A stretch of 48,207 nucleotides of DNA from Phaeobacter sp. (GTDB lineage Bacteria; Pseudomonadota; Alphaproteobacteria; Rhodobacterales; Rhodobacteraceae), in NCBI RefSeq assembly GCF_022825805.1, contig NZ_JAJDWC010000087.1:1-48207 (forward strand). The letters are read 5' to 3'. The notes under the pieces are model-generated. The model was given only the letters and a program-made list of their open reading frames with translations. It was not told the origin of the DNA and made no database searches. Both the position numbers and the translations under genes were made by a program. Each line of letters starts with the position of its first letter. Positions within the stretch are counted from its first letter, which is position 1. Shown here piece by piece: positions 17,075 through 25,063 of this stretch.

Positions 17075-17628
17075 GTCAGTCCTTGTTCCTTTAACTCATG
17101 TCGCAACCGCTCAAGTCCGAGGCGGATGCGGGATTTGATCGTTCCGAGCGGCAATCCGGTCTGTTCCCGAATGTCCGCGTGGGTCAACTCGCCCAAATAG
17201 GCCTTTTCGACCATTTCACGCTGGGCCGGTTTAAGCCGCCCAAGCGCGACGCGCAATTTCTGCGTCTCTTGATCCAGGGCGAGCACCTGTGCGGCGTCTT
17301 CCTGGGTTTCTTCCGGCAGCTTCAGCTCCTCTGGAACTGGCCGCTTTTCCTTGCGCAGAGTGTCAATCTGCTTGTTGCGCGCGATCTGGTAGATCCAGGC
17401 AGAAACCTGCGCCCGTTCCGGATCAAACATGGCCGCTTTGCGCCACACCGTCAGCATCACGTCCTGCACAATATCCTCGGCCTGGCTGGGCGGCAGCCCA
17501 GACCGGCAGATGACACCCTTGAGCCGCGGCGCAAAGTAATCAAACAGCCGCCCAAATGCCTGTCGGTCACGATGATCGCGCACCGCCAGCATCCAGACCG
17601 TCTGATCTGTCAGACTTTCTTGTCCCAC
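17071..17628 (-). CDS. rpoE: ECF sigma factor RpoE (ChrR-regulated, singlet-oxygen type)
   Basis: A group-IV (ECF11-type) sigma factor. Region 2 carries DRQAFGRLFDYFAPRLKG and AEDIVQDVMLTVWRKAAMFDPERAQVSAWIYQIARNKQID; region 4 carries AQREMVEKAYLGELTHADIREQTGLPLGTIKSRIRLGLERLR. I choose a GTG start at 17628 (reads GQESLTDQTVWMLAV after the first Met) because GGGGAG lies five bases before it, because it gives a protein (185 aa) of family size, and because a TGATCC-N18-TAAACC promoter at 17755-17726 would begin transcription near 17719. The open frame runs back to 17829 and an ATG lies at 17721, but that ATG is only four bases from the -10 element. It directs its own operon and, divergently, the fatty-acid operon at 17869. 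Confidence 0.88.
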   Translation of the reverse strand: MGQESLTDQTVWMLAVRDHRDRQAFGRLFDYFAPRLKGVICRSGLPPSQAEDIVQDVMLTVWRKAAMFDPERAQVSAWIYQIARNKQIDTLRKEKRPVPEELKLPEETQEDAAQVLALDQETQKLRVALGRLKPAQREMVEKAYLGELTHADIREQTGLPLGTIKSRIRLGLERLRHELKEQGLT

Positions 17629-17725
17629 CGACTCCCCTTCCCGCTGGTTGGCGGTATCACCGTCTACCGTAGCGAGCGGGGCGTCCGCTGCAAGTAATTG
17701 ATCGCTCAGCGAGGTCAGCATATTG

Positions 17726-17755
17726 GGTTTACGGTGGCTTGGCGCTTTTGGATCA
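17726..17755 (-). promoter_or_regulatory. RpoE-type promoter for rpoE-chrR
   Basis: On the minus strand TGATCC (17755-17750), an 18-base spacer and TAAACC (17731-17726). It matches the TGATCC/-35 and TAA-type -10 pattern of the R. sphaeroides RpoE regulon and the spacing of the site at 17815. This implies autoregulation and a message starting near 17719. Confidence 0.7.
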
Positions 17756-17814
17756 CCTTTTTCTTCGGTTTTTTGTTTTTTCTCGCCGCGCACAAAATTG
17801 ATGCTCTGAATTTT

Positions 17815-17844
17815 TGATCCGCTCGCCAAAGGGTCTCGTAACAG
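17815..17844 (+). promoter_or_regulatory. RpoE-type promoter for the fatty-acid operon
   Basis: TGATCC at 17815-17820, exactly 18 bases, then TAACAG at 17839-17844. Transcription should begin near 17851, 18 bases before the ATG at 17869, which has GGAGA just upstream. Same -35 and spacer length as the site serving rpoE. Confidence 0.78.
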
Positions 17845-17868
17845 TTTGAAAATACAAATGGAGAAAGT

Positions 17869-19158
17869 ATGTCGTTTGATGCTATTTCAGCCGCCCGCCA
17901 ACGGATTGCCATCGTCGGTGGCGGGATCTCCGGATTGGCCTCCGCCTGGCTTCTTTCCAAGACCCACAATGTCACCCTGTTTGAGGCGTCACCGCGTCTT
18001 GGTGGGCATGCCAGAACGGTGTTGGCCGGTCGCAACGGAGACCAGCCGGTCGATACCGGATTTATCGTTTTCAACTACGTCAATTACCCCCATTTGACCG
18101 CAATGTTCCGCGATCTCGATGTGCCCGTGATCAAGAGCGACATGAGCTTTGGCGCCAGCATCGGCGATGGTGAAATGGAATACGGGCTGCGGAGCCTTGG
18201 TGCGCTGTTGGGGCAGCGACGCAACGCTACGCGGCCCGCGTTTTACCGCATGGTGCGGGATATTCTGCGCTTTAACGCCAACGCCAATGAGGCGGCGCAA
18301 AGCGACGGGATCACCATTGGTGAGTTGGTCAATGACCTGAAACTGGGCGATTGGTTCCAGCGCTATTACCTGATGCCAATCTGCGGCGCCATCTGGTCCA
18401 CTCCACCAGAAGAGATCCGCAATTTTCCCGCCCAGTCTCTGGTCCGGTTCTTCCGCAATCACGCGCTGCTGAGCGCCACAGGACAGCATCAGTGGTGGAC
18501 CGTCAAAGGTGGCAGCATCGAATATGTGCATCGCCTCACCGCGCGGCTGAACCAGATGGGCTGTCAGCTGCGCCCTGGCACCCCGGTGCGCGGCGTTGAA
18601 CGCACAGAAGACAGCGTCAAGATCCACCTGCCCGATGGCACCACGGAACTGTTTGATCAGGTGGTGATGGCCTGCCACTCCGACGACAGCCTTCGCCTGC
18701 TGACCAACCCAACGGAGCAGGAAAAAGCCACCTTGGGCGTCATGCGGTATCAGGACAACGAGATTATCCTGCATCACGACGCGGCCCAGATGCCAAAACG
18801 GCGGGCCTGCTGGTCGTCCTGGGTCTACAAGGCCGACACCAAAGACGACCGTACCTCCATCGGCGTGACCTATTGGATGAACCGGCTGCAGAACATCGAC
18901 GTAAACGACCCGTTGTTTGTCTCGCTCAACCCTGTGTCGCCAGTGCGCGAAGAACTGATCTATGATCAAAAAACCTTCCGCCACCCGGTTTTCGACAGAG
19001 CCGCCATCCAGGCCCAGAGCAAAGTTGCCGAGATGCAGGGCCAAAACAAAACCTGGTACGCTGGCGCCTACCTGCGGCATGGGTTCCATGAAGACGGGTT
19101 CGCCAGCGCCGTACGCGTTGCACGTGGCATTGCCGCGCAGGAAAAGGTGCCCGCATGA
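17869..19158 (+). CDS. FAD-dependent amine-oxidase-like protein (candidate fatty-acid desaturase of furan fatty acid pathway)
   Basis: A 429-residue flavoprotein with an N-terminal dinucleotide fold RIAIVGGGISGLASAWLLSK (near 13-32) and the ASPRLGGHARTV segment that follows it in flavin amine oxidases. The C-terminus has the GLASAVRVARG-like FAD-closing motif (FASAVRVARGIA). Proteins of this type lie next to cyclopropane-synthase-like genes in many bacteria. In Rhodobacter sphaeroides the RpoE regulon includes such a gene, and a desaturase (UfaD) and an oxygenase (UfaO) act on methylated chains to make furan fatty acids. I think this protein fills one of those roles but cannot say which. It is the first gene of an eight-gene operon directly behind an RpoE-type promoter. 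Confidence 0.8.
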   Translation: MSFDAISAARQRIAIVGGGISGLASAWLLSKTHNVTLFEASPRLGGHARTVLAGRNGDQPVDTGFIVFNYVNYPHLTAMFRDLDVPVIKSDMSFGASIGDGEMEYGLRSLGALLGQRRNATRPAFYRMVRDILRFNANANEAAQSDGITIGELVNDLKLGDWFQRYYLMPICGAIWSTPPEEIRNFPAQSLVRFFRNHALLSATGQHQWWTVKGGSIEYVHRLTARLNQMGCQLRPGTPVRGVERTEDSVKIHLPDGTTELFDQVVMACHSDDSLRLLTNPTEQEKATLGVMRYQDNEIILHHDAAQMPKRRACWSSWVYKADTKDDRTSIGVTYWMNRLQNIDVNDPLFVSLNPVSPVREELIYDQKTFRHPVFDRAAIQAQSKVAEMQGQNKTWYAGAYLRHGFHEDGFASAVRVARGIAAQEKVPA

Positions 19159-19907
19159 CCCATTGGCCCGATCATATCGCGGGCACCACATTCCATGCCC
19201 GCCACGGGGAGATCTCCAACAGCTTCCGCTATGGCGTGGACTATGTCCTGATCGACCCCCGTGTATCCCATGGTCCGATGCTGTTTTCGCGCAACCGGTT
19301 CAATCTGGCCGCCGTGCATGACCGCAACCATGGTGGTCCGCGCGACGACGGACAGGGTCTGCCCTGGGCGGAACAGACCTTTGCGGCGGCGGGGCTGTCG
19401 ATGGAAGGTGTCACTGTTCGTCTGCTGACCCAGCCCAGTTTTCTGGGCTATGTCTTCAACCCTGTCAGTTTCTGGCTGGCGTTTCGCGGCACGGTGCTGC
19501 ACGCGGTCATCGCCGAGGTGAACAACACCTTTGGCGATCGCCACAGCTATCTGTGTCACAAGCCGGATTTCACCGCCATCGCACCCAGCGATACCTTGCA
19601 GGCGCAGAAGATTTTTCACGTGTCCCCGTTTCAGGACATTGCCGGCAGCTATCAGTTCAACTTCGATATCACGCCGCGCAAAATCGCCATCCGCATCGAT
19701 CACCGCAATGGCGACCAGGGTGTGATCGCAACGCTTGCGGGCCAGCGCGCCCCGCTGAGCAACCGGTCCCTGTTGGCGGCCTGCCTGCGCCGTCCCGCAG
19801 GCACTTTGCGCACCATTGCTCTGATCTACTGGCAAGCGCTCAAACTCAAAATCAAGGGCGCCAGCTATCGCCCTCGACCCACCCCTCCAGAACATGAGGT
19901 CAGCTGA
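19155..19907 (+). CDS. DUF1365 protein
   Basis: A 250-residue DUF1365 protein, no proven activity of its own. Family features seen are the N-terminal H.R......F.Y.V....ID pattern, the central FLGYVFNPVSFWLAF (near 96-110) and EVNNTFGDRHSYL (near 123-135). DUF1365 genes are almost always found between an amine-oxidase-like flavoprotein and a cyclopropane-synthase-like methyltransferase, as here, which ties it to modification of unsaturated fatty acyl chains in membrane lipids. It overlaps both neighbours (ATGA upstream, TGATG downstream), so expression is coupled to them. Confidence 0.88.
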   Translation: MTHWPDHIAGTTFHARHGEISNSFRYGVDYVLIDPRVSHGPMLFSRNRFNLAAVHDRNHGGPRDDGQGLPWAEQTFAAAGLSMEGVTVRLLTQPSFLGYVFNPVSFWLAFRGTVLHAVIAEVNNTFGDRHSYLCHKPDFTAIAPSDTLQAQKIFHVSPFQDIAGSYQFNFDITPRKIAIRIDHRNGDQGVIATLAGQRAPLSNRSLLAACLRRPAGTLRTIALIYWQALKLKIKGASYRPRPTPPEHEVS

Positions 19908-21064
19908 TGCTCTTTCTCACAAAACGGGTCAAACATGACTTTCTCGACAGCTGCTCGCGCATCCGCAGCGGCACCCTGCGTCTTTCTACCCCAGAAGGCG
20001 ATGTCCATGTGTTCGGTCAGGGCGCACCAGAGGCCGAAATCCACCTCTATGACTGGAGCGCGATTACCTCCATGGCAGCCCGTGGCGATATCGGACTGGG
20101 CGAAGCCTATGTTGCGGGTCTCTGGGATACGCCCAGCATCGAAACCGTCCTGAAAGTGGCGCTGATCAATCTGGATCAGCTCTCCGACTACGCCTATCCC
20201 AGCTTCTGGGCCGGTCTGAAGTACCGGGTCGTTGACCGGATCATGCGGGCCAATTCGCTGAAAGGGGCGGCGCGCAACATCAAGGCCCATTATGATGTCG
20301 GCAATGAATTCTACCAGCTCTGGCTTGACGACAGCATGACCTATTCCTCGGCGCTCTACACGCCGGGCGATGATGATCTGCAGCGCGCCCAGCTGCGCAA
20401 ATACGACCGGGTTCTTGGCCGCCTGAACGAGGGCGAGCGGGTGCTCGAAATCGGCTGCGGCTGGGGTGGCTTTGCCGAACGGGCCAGCGAACAGGGCCGC
20501 AGCGTGACCGGGCTGACCATTTCACCCAATCAGTTCGGCTATGCCGATGCGCGCCTGGATGGGCGTGCAGACATCCGCTTGTGCGACTACCGCAAATCGG
20601 AGGGCAAATTCGACAACATCGTCTCCATCGAAATGGTCGAGGCCGTGGGCGAGCGGTATTGGCCCAGCTATTTCGCCACGCTCAAGGACAGGCTGTCCGA
20701 TGAGGGGCGCGCTGTGGTGCAGGCGATCACGGTGCAAGACAGCTATTTTGATATCTATCGCCAATCTTCGGACCATATCCGTCAATATACCTTCCCCGGT
20801 GGGATGTTGCTGTCGGATGCGGTGATTTCACATCAGGCCCGCAGCGCCGGGCTGAAAGTGACAAACAGCTTTGCGTTCGGCACCGACTACGCCCGCACCT
20901 GCCGGGTCTGGGCAGAGCGCCTCGCCGAGGTCACCCCGAAAATTCGTGGCCTTGGATACGGCGAAGCCTTCCAGCGCAACTGGCGCTACTACCTGGAAGC
21001 CTGCGCTGCCGCCTTCGAAGTGGGCCAAACCGATGTTGTTCAAGTGGAGTTACGCCATGCCTGA
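19907..21064 (+). CDS. Cyclopropane-synthase-type SAM methyltransferase (UfaM-like)
   Basis: A 385-residue methyltransferase of the cyclopropane-fatty-acyl-phospholipid synthase family. Seen are AHYDVGNEFYQLWLDDSMTYSSALY (near 126-150), the SAM site VLEIGCGWGGFAERA (near 180-195), and the C-terminal QYTFPGGMLLSDAVI and DYARTCRVWAERL motifs. Members methylate the double bond of phospholipid chains in the membrane. Because it sits in an RpoE operon beside DUF1365 and an amine-oxidase-like protein, it more likely makes a methyl-branched alkene, the first step to furan fatty acids (UfaM in R. sphaeroides), than a plain cyclopropane. That is inference from context; a classical cfa role is possible. 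Overlaps the next gene by eight bases. Confidence 0.85.
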   Translation: MLFLTKRVKHDFLDSCSRIRSGTLRLSTPEGDVHVFGQGAPEAEIHLYDWSAITSMAARGDIGLGEAYVAGLWDTPSIETVLKVALINLDQLSDYAYPSFWAGLKYRVVDRIMRANSLKGAARNIKAHYDVGNEFYQLWLDDSMTYSSALYTPGDDDLQRAQLRKYDRVLGRLNEGERVLEIGCGWGGFAERASEQGRSVTGLTISPNQFGYADARLDGRADIRLCDYRKSEGKFDNIVSIEMVEAVGERYWPSYFATLKDRLSDEGRAVVQAITVQDSYFDIYRQSSDHIRQYTFPGGMLLSDAVISHQARSAGLKVTNSFAFGTDYARTCRVWAERLAEVTPKIRGLGYGEAFQRNWRYYLEACAAAFEVGQTDVVQVELRHA

Positions 21065-21704
21065 CTGCCAAGCAAAACATGAACGCCAATCACAGCCGGA
21101 CCGCAAATCCAGGCACCAGGCACGCACGCCCCGTTTGGTCAAAACCCTGTTGCGGCAGATCGCCTGCCCGGTTCGGGCCTCCGGTTTGACCATGGGTCTC
21201 ACTATGGGCCTGATGCTGGGGTTGTTCGTCTCTGCCACCAGCAGCGTCGCCGCGGCCCAAAGCGGAACGGGTCTCAGCACGCCACAAAAGCTGGGCGAGG
21301 TCACATTCCGCTGGTTCGGCATCCCGCTCTATGACGCGAGCCTGTTTGCCGACGGCCAACCAGAGTTCGACTGGCAACGCCCCCTCGCGCTGGAACTGTC
21401 GTATCGGCGCAGCTTCTCGCAAGCCCAACTGATGCGCGCAACAGCCTATGAAATCGAACGCATCGAGGGCCCACGGGGCGATCAGGCGGAGTTTTTCGCC
21501 AAACTGGACGGCTGTTTCCGTGACGTCGCCGCCGGAGACCGCTTTGTCGCGACCTCGACAAACGCAAATCAGGTGGCGCTCTACCTCAATGGGCAGCAAA
21601 CCTGCGATGTCCGCCATTCCGATGCGCGCAAACGGTTCCTCAACATCTGGCTGTCCCCCGAAAGCCGCTCTGCCCGGCTGTCCCGCCAGCTGCGAGGCGA
21701 ATAA
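21057..21704 (+). CDS. Chalcone isomerase-like domain protein, exported
   Basis: A 215-residue protein with a hydrophobic segment near residues 42-65 (LTMGLTMGLMLGLFVSATSSVAAA) that ends in a likely signal-peptidase site; an internal ATG just before it could be the true start. The mature part (VTFRWFGIPLYDASLFADG, then LALELSYRRSFSQAQLMRATAYEIERI) fits the chalcone-isomerase-like family found in bacterial periplasmic proteins, a fold that binds fatty acids. Two Cys residues (GCFRDV, QTCDVRH) could form a disulfide. The role is unknown; a fatty-acid carrier or sensor in the same lipid pathway is plausible. The start at 21057 overlaps the stop of the methyltransferase; the frame further upstream is shadow. 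Confidence 0.75.
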   Translation: MPDCQAKHERQSQPDRKSRHQARTPRLVKTLLRQIACPVRASGLTMGLTMGLMLGLFVSATSSVAAAQSGTGLSTPQKLGEVTFRWFGIPLYDASLFADGQPEFDWQRPLALELSYRRSFSQAQLMRATAYEIERIEGPRGDQAEFFAKLDGCFRDVAAGDRFVATSTNANQVALYLNGQQTCDVRHSDARKRFLNIWLSPESRSARLSRQLRGE

Positions 21705-22927
21705 TGCCTGGCATCCGGATTTCCCTTTTTGCGCTGATGCTGGCTGCGGCCGGCCTGCCGCTCTACATCCATCTCCCGCGGTATGCGACTTCGGAGCTGG
21801 GTGTGGGGCTCGGCACATTGGCGGCTATATTGGCGGGAATTCGGGTGCTTGATTTTGTCCAGGACCCGGTCCTCGGCTGGATAACAGATCGCTGGCCACA
21901 GCACCGCACACTGTTTGCCGCGCTGGCCGCATTCGGCATGGCGGCAGGGTTTGTCCTGCTTTACGCGATCCGCCCGGCATTTGGCGATGTCGTGCTCTGG
22001 CTCATCGTCTCCCTGGTGCTGCTGTTCACGGCCTACAGCCTCGGGACCGTTTTGTTTTACGGTCAAAGCACAGCTCTTGCTGGCGGCGCCGATGGGCTGC
22101 TGCGTTTGGCCAGCTACCGCGAGGTCGGCACCCTTGGTGGCATCATTCTGGCCGCGCTTGCGCCGACCCTGTTGGTGGCCATGGGGGCGACGGACGGTGG
22201 CTATAGCGCATTTGGCTGGATCCTTGCCGCCATCTGCATCGGGGTGTGGCTGGCCACGCGCGGCATGTGGACCCGGGGCGGACACTCAGAAACCCCGCTG
22301 TCCCTCGCTGATCTGCGCGACGCCGGTGGCCTGAGACTTCTGACGCTGGCGTTTGTGAACAGCCTGCCTGTGGCGATGACCTCCACCCTGTTTCTCTTCT
22401 TCGTCGAAGACAAGCTGCAGCTGGCAGATCTCGCCGGGCCATTCCTGGTGTTGTTTTTCCTGGCTGCAGGTCTTTCCGTGCCGCTCTGGAGCCGTGCAGC
22501 CGACCGTTTCGGCGCTCGGCAGGTTCTGTTTCCCGCGATGCTCCTGGCCATCCTGTCGTTCATCTCTGCGGCGATCCTGCCGCCGGGATCTGCCGTGGGG
22601 TTTGCTGCCATTTGCATCGGATCCGGCGCAGCATTGGGCGCGGATATGGTAATCCTGCCCGTCCTCTTTTCCAAAGCCCTGGCCCGCGCCGGACTGCAGG
22701 CCGGACAGGCGTTCGGGCTTTGGTCTTTCGCCGCGAAAATCGCGCTCGCAGCCGCCGCTGTCCTGCTGCTGCCCCTCCTTGACATTGCAGGGTTCCAACC
22801 CGGCGGCGACAACAGCACCGCCGCGCTCGATACACTCACGTGGTCCTATGCGGTTGTGCCCTGCCTCATCAAACTCATCGCCATCGCGATGGTTTTACGA
22901 CTGCCCAGAAAGGTACTGTCACAATGA
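21704..22927 (+). CDS. MFS transporter, GPH-like
   Basis: A 407-residue membrane protein with about twelve spans and the pattern of the glycoside-pentoside-hexuronide/cation symporter branch (GLPLYIHLPRYA start, IRVLDFVQDPVLGWITDRW loop after the second span). Its start overlaps the preceding stop by one base (TAATG) and its stop overlaps the next start (ATGA), so it belongs firmly to the RpoE operon. The substrate is unknown. In this setting it might move a lipid-derived or protective compound rather than a sugar. A similar transporter sits in the RpoE operon of R. sphaeroides, as I recall it. Confidence 0.82.
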   Translation: MPGIRISLFALMLAAAGLPLYIHLPRYATSELGVGLGTLAAILAGIRVLDFVQDPVLGWITDRWPQHRTLFAALAAFGMAAGFVLLYAIRPAFGDVVLWLIVSLVLLFTAYSLGTVLFYGQSTALAGGADGLLRLASYREVGTLGGIILAALAPTLLVAMGATDGGYSAFGWILAAICIGVWLATRGMWTRGGHSETPLSLADLRDAGGLRLLTLAFVNSLPVAMTSTLFLFFVEDKLQLADLAGPFLVLFFLAAGLSVPLWSRAADRFGARQVLFPAMLLAILSFISAAILPPGSAVGFAAICIGSGAALGADMVILPVLFSKALARAGLQAGQAFGLWSFAAKIALAAAAVLLLPLLDIAGFQPGGDNSTAALDTLTWSYAVVPCLIKLIAIAMVLRLPRKVLSQ

Positions 22928-23472
22928 AACTCCTGCTCGTAGCTATCATTGCGGTGCTGCTGCTGGCGATTTTGCGGCCCGGCATCGGCTTTCGCAGCCA
23001 GCGCCCCCAACACTATGAAGACACAGGCCCGGCTTTTGACATTCGCACCCATCTCAATGGTGAAATGATCTCCGAAGGCATCATCTACGACCCGATGGGC
23101 AAAGTGGTCTCCCGCTTTGTCGCCACGATGAGCGGCGAATGGGATGGCGACACCGGCACGCTCGCCGAACAGTTTTCCTACGCCGGTGGCGGCAGCCAGG
23201 ACCGCAAATGGTTCCTGACCATGGGCGAAAACGGCGCCTTCACCGCCACAGCGGATGACATCATTGGCACCGGCATCGGCCAGCAAACAGGGGCCACCGT
23301 GCAATTGCACTACCGCATCCGCCTGCCCGAAAGCGCCGGGGGCCACGTGCTGGACGTCACCGATTGGATGTATCTGATGGACAACGGCTCCATCATGAAC
23401 CGCTCGGAGATGCGCAAGTTCGGCATCAAGGTCGCCGAGCTGATCGCCACCATCCGCCCCAAAGGTAACTGA
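22924..23472 (+). CDS. DUF3833 protein
   Basis: A 182-residue DUF3833 protein. A single hydrophobic N-terminal segment (MKLLLVAIIAVLLLAIL) acts as a membrane anchor or uncleaved signal; there is no lipobox Cys. The rest is a beta-rich, lipocalin-like sequence (FDIRTHLNGEMISEGIIYDPMGKVVSRFVATMSGEWDGD, then YRIRLPES, VLDVTDWMYLMDNG). Such a domain could hold a lipid in the periplasm, but this is inference. I take the ATG at 22924 that overlaps the transporter stop (ATGA); the open frame extends further but runs inside that gene. Confidence 0.85.
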   Translation: MKLLLVAIIAVLLLAILRPGIGFRSQRPQHYEDTGPAFDIRTHLNGEMISEGIIYDPMGKVVSRFVATMSGEWDGDTGTLAEQFSYAGGGSQDRKWFLTMGENGAFTATADDIIGTGIGQQTGATVQLHYRIRLPESAGGHVLDVTDWMYLMDNGSIMNRSEMRKFGIKVAELIATIRPKGN

Positions 23473-23473
23473 G

Positions 23474-24205
23474 ATGTTTGCAGGACAAACCTGGTGGTTG
23501 GTTGGCGCTAGCGAAGGGCTCGGACGTGCCATCGCCAAAGCTCTGGATGACGCAGGCGCCCATGTCATCGTATCGGCCCGCAATGCAGATCGGCTGCAAA
23601 CACTCGCAGCAGCGCTACATCACGGCACCGCCCTGCCCGTGGATGTGACCAGCGCAACCTCTGTTCAGGCTGCGGCCGATCAGATCGAGCATCTGGACGG
23701 AGTGATCTATTGCGCAGGCGCCTATGATCCGATGCCAGCCCAGCAATGGGATCCCGAAAAGGTCGAACAGATGTGCGACGTCAACTTCATGGGTGCCATG
23801 CGGGTCATGGGGCGTGTGGTGCCGCAGATGGCCAAACGGGATGCCGGCCACATCGTGTTGATCGGATCTCTGGCCGGGCACACCGGACTGCCTGGCGCAA
23901 CCGGATATGGCGCATCCAAAAGCGCAGTTATGCATATGGGCGAGAACCTTCAGGCCGATCTCTTTGGCTCCAACGTCAAGGTCCAAGTGATCAACCCAGG
24001 CTTCATCAAGACCCGATTGACAGAAAAGAACAGTTTCCAGATGCCCATGATCCAAACCCCTGAACAGGCGGCACAAAACGTGCTTCGCGCAATGAAAAGC
24101 CGCCGCTTCTCGGTTAGTTTCCCAAGCCCATTTGCCTGGGTCTTCACGCTTGGCAAACTGTTGCCACGTCGGATGTTTCTGCGCCTGATGGGAGCCGGTC
24201 AATGA
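23474..24205 (+). CDS. Short-chain dehydrogenase/reductase
   Basis: A 243-residue SDR oxidoreductase. The NAD(P) motif is slightly altered (TWWLVGASEGLGRAIAKAL, residues 4-22). The catalytic Ser lies in LIGSLAGHTG (near 133) and the YxxxK pair in GYGASKSAVMHM (near 145-149). The C-terminal tail is basic and hydrophobic (FAWVFTLGKLLPRRMFLRLMG), suggesting membrane contact and a lipid-like substrate. The gene begins one base after the DUF3833 stop and is coupled by ATGA to a second SDR. The substrate is unknown; in this operon a fatty-acyl or oxidised-lipid carbonyl is likely. Confidence 0.88.
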   Translation: MFAGQTWWLVGASEGLGRAIAKALDDAGAHVIVSARNADRLQTLAAALHHGTALPVDVTSATSVQAAADQIEHLDGVIYCAGAYDPMPAQQWDPEKVEQMCDVNFMGAMRVMGRVVPQMAKRDAGHIVLIGSLAGHTGLPGATGYGASKSAVMHMGENLQADLFGSNVKVQVINPGFIKTRLTEKNSFQMPMIQTPEQAAQNVLRAMKSRRFSVSFPSPFAWVFTLGKLLPRRMFLRLMGAGQ

Positions 24206-24936
24206 CACGCAACACCCCCAAACATGTGGTCATTTTCGGTGCGTCCGGCGGGATCGGCCAGGCGCTGGTTGCCCATTATGCCAGCCAGCCCGGTATCGAA
24301 AGCCTCCACGCTGTGGCCCGCCGGGCGTTGCCTGCCCGCGCCGGGATCACCAACCATCAGGCCGATATCACCAACCCTCATCAGATCGAGGCGCTGGCCG
24401 GACAGCTCAAGAGCCAGAAGATCAGCCCGGATCTGGTCATCCTGGCCACTGGCTTGCTGTCAGATGACGCGGGCCTGCGTCCGGAAAAAAGCTACCGCCA
24501 GCAGTCGATGGAGGCGTTTGAACAGGTCTTTGCCACCAACACCTTTGGCCCGGCGATGGTTGCACGGCACTTTCTTGGGCTGATGCCCCGCAAAGAACGC
24601 GCTGTCTTTGCCGCCCTATCCGCCCGTGTCGGTTCCATCAGCGACAACGGGCTTGGCGGTTGGCATGCCTATCGCGCCTCCAAAACCGCGCTCAACATGC
24701 TGTTGCGCAACTATGCCATCGAAATGGGCCGCACCCATGAACAGATGATCTGCGTTGGTTTGCATCCCGGTACCGTGCGCACCGAGCTGTCCAACCCCTT
24801 CTCCGGCAATGTCGCGCCGGACAAACTCTTCGAGCCGGATCAGGCCGCGGCCTATCTGACCGATGTGATCGACGGGCTGACCCCGGATCAAAGCGGTAAG
24901 GTGTTTGATTGGGCGGGCCGCGAGATCCCTGCCTGA
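24202..24936 (+). CDS. Short-chain dehydrogenase/reductase (C-factor-like)
   Basis: A 244-residue SDR resembling the CsgA/C-factor group. Nucleotide site HVVIFGASGGIGQALVAHY (near 8-26), catalytic Ser in AALSARVGSI (near 137), and YRASKTALNMLL (Tyr and Lys near 156-160). It closes the RpoE operon. Its only moderate likeness to the SDR before it argues against a recent tandem duplication. Substrate unknown. A clear hairpin terminator follows at 25002. Confidence 0.88.
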   Translation: MTRNTPKHVVIFGASGGIGQALVAHYASQPGIESLHAVARRALPARAGITNHQADITNPHQIEALAGQLKSQKISPDLVILATGLLSDDAGLRPEKSYRQQSMEAFEQVFATNTFGPAMVARHFLGLMPRKERAVFAALSARVGSISDNGLGGWHAYRASKTALNMLLRNYAIEMGRTHEQMICVGLHPGTVRTELSNPFSGNVAPDKLFEPDQAAAYLTDVIDGLTPDQSGKVFDWAGREIPA

Positions 24937-25001
24937 CGGCGCGGCCAACGCGCCTAGCGCGACTATGATCGGGTCCGATCAATTGACCCCAGACGTTCTG
25001 C

Positions 25002-25031
25002 AAGGCCGCGCATCTGTCGCGGCCTTCCTTT
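25002..25031 (+). terminator. Terminator of the RpoE-dependent operon
   Basis: AAGGCCGCG at 25002-25010 pairs perfectly with CGCGGCCTT at 25018-25026 across a 7-base loop, followed by CCTTT. It separates the convergent SDR and tungstate-binding-protein genes. Confidence 0.8.
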
Positions 25032-25063
25032 ATTGCATCACGCCGCCCCCGGGAAACGACCCT

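Noticed and set aside
17629..17829. Long N-terminal extension of RpoE
   Set aside because: It contains a TGATCC-N18-TAAACC promoter and is not family-like; a GTG with a strong ribosome site gives the expected size.
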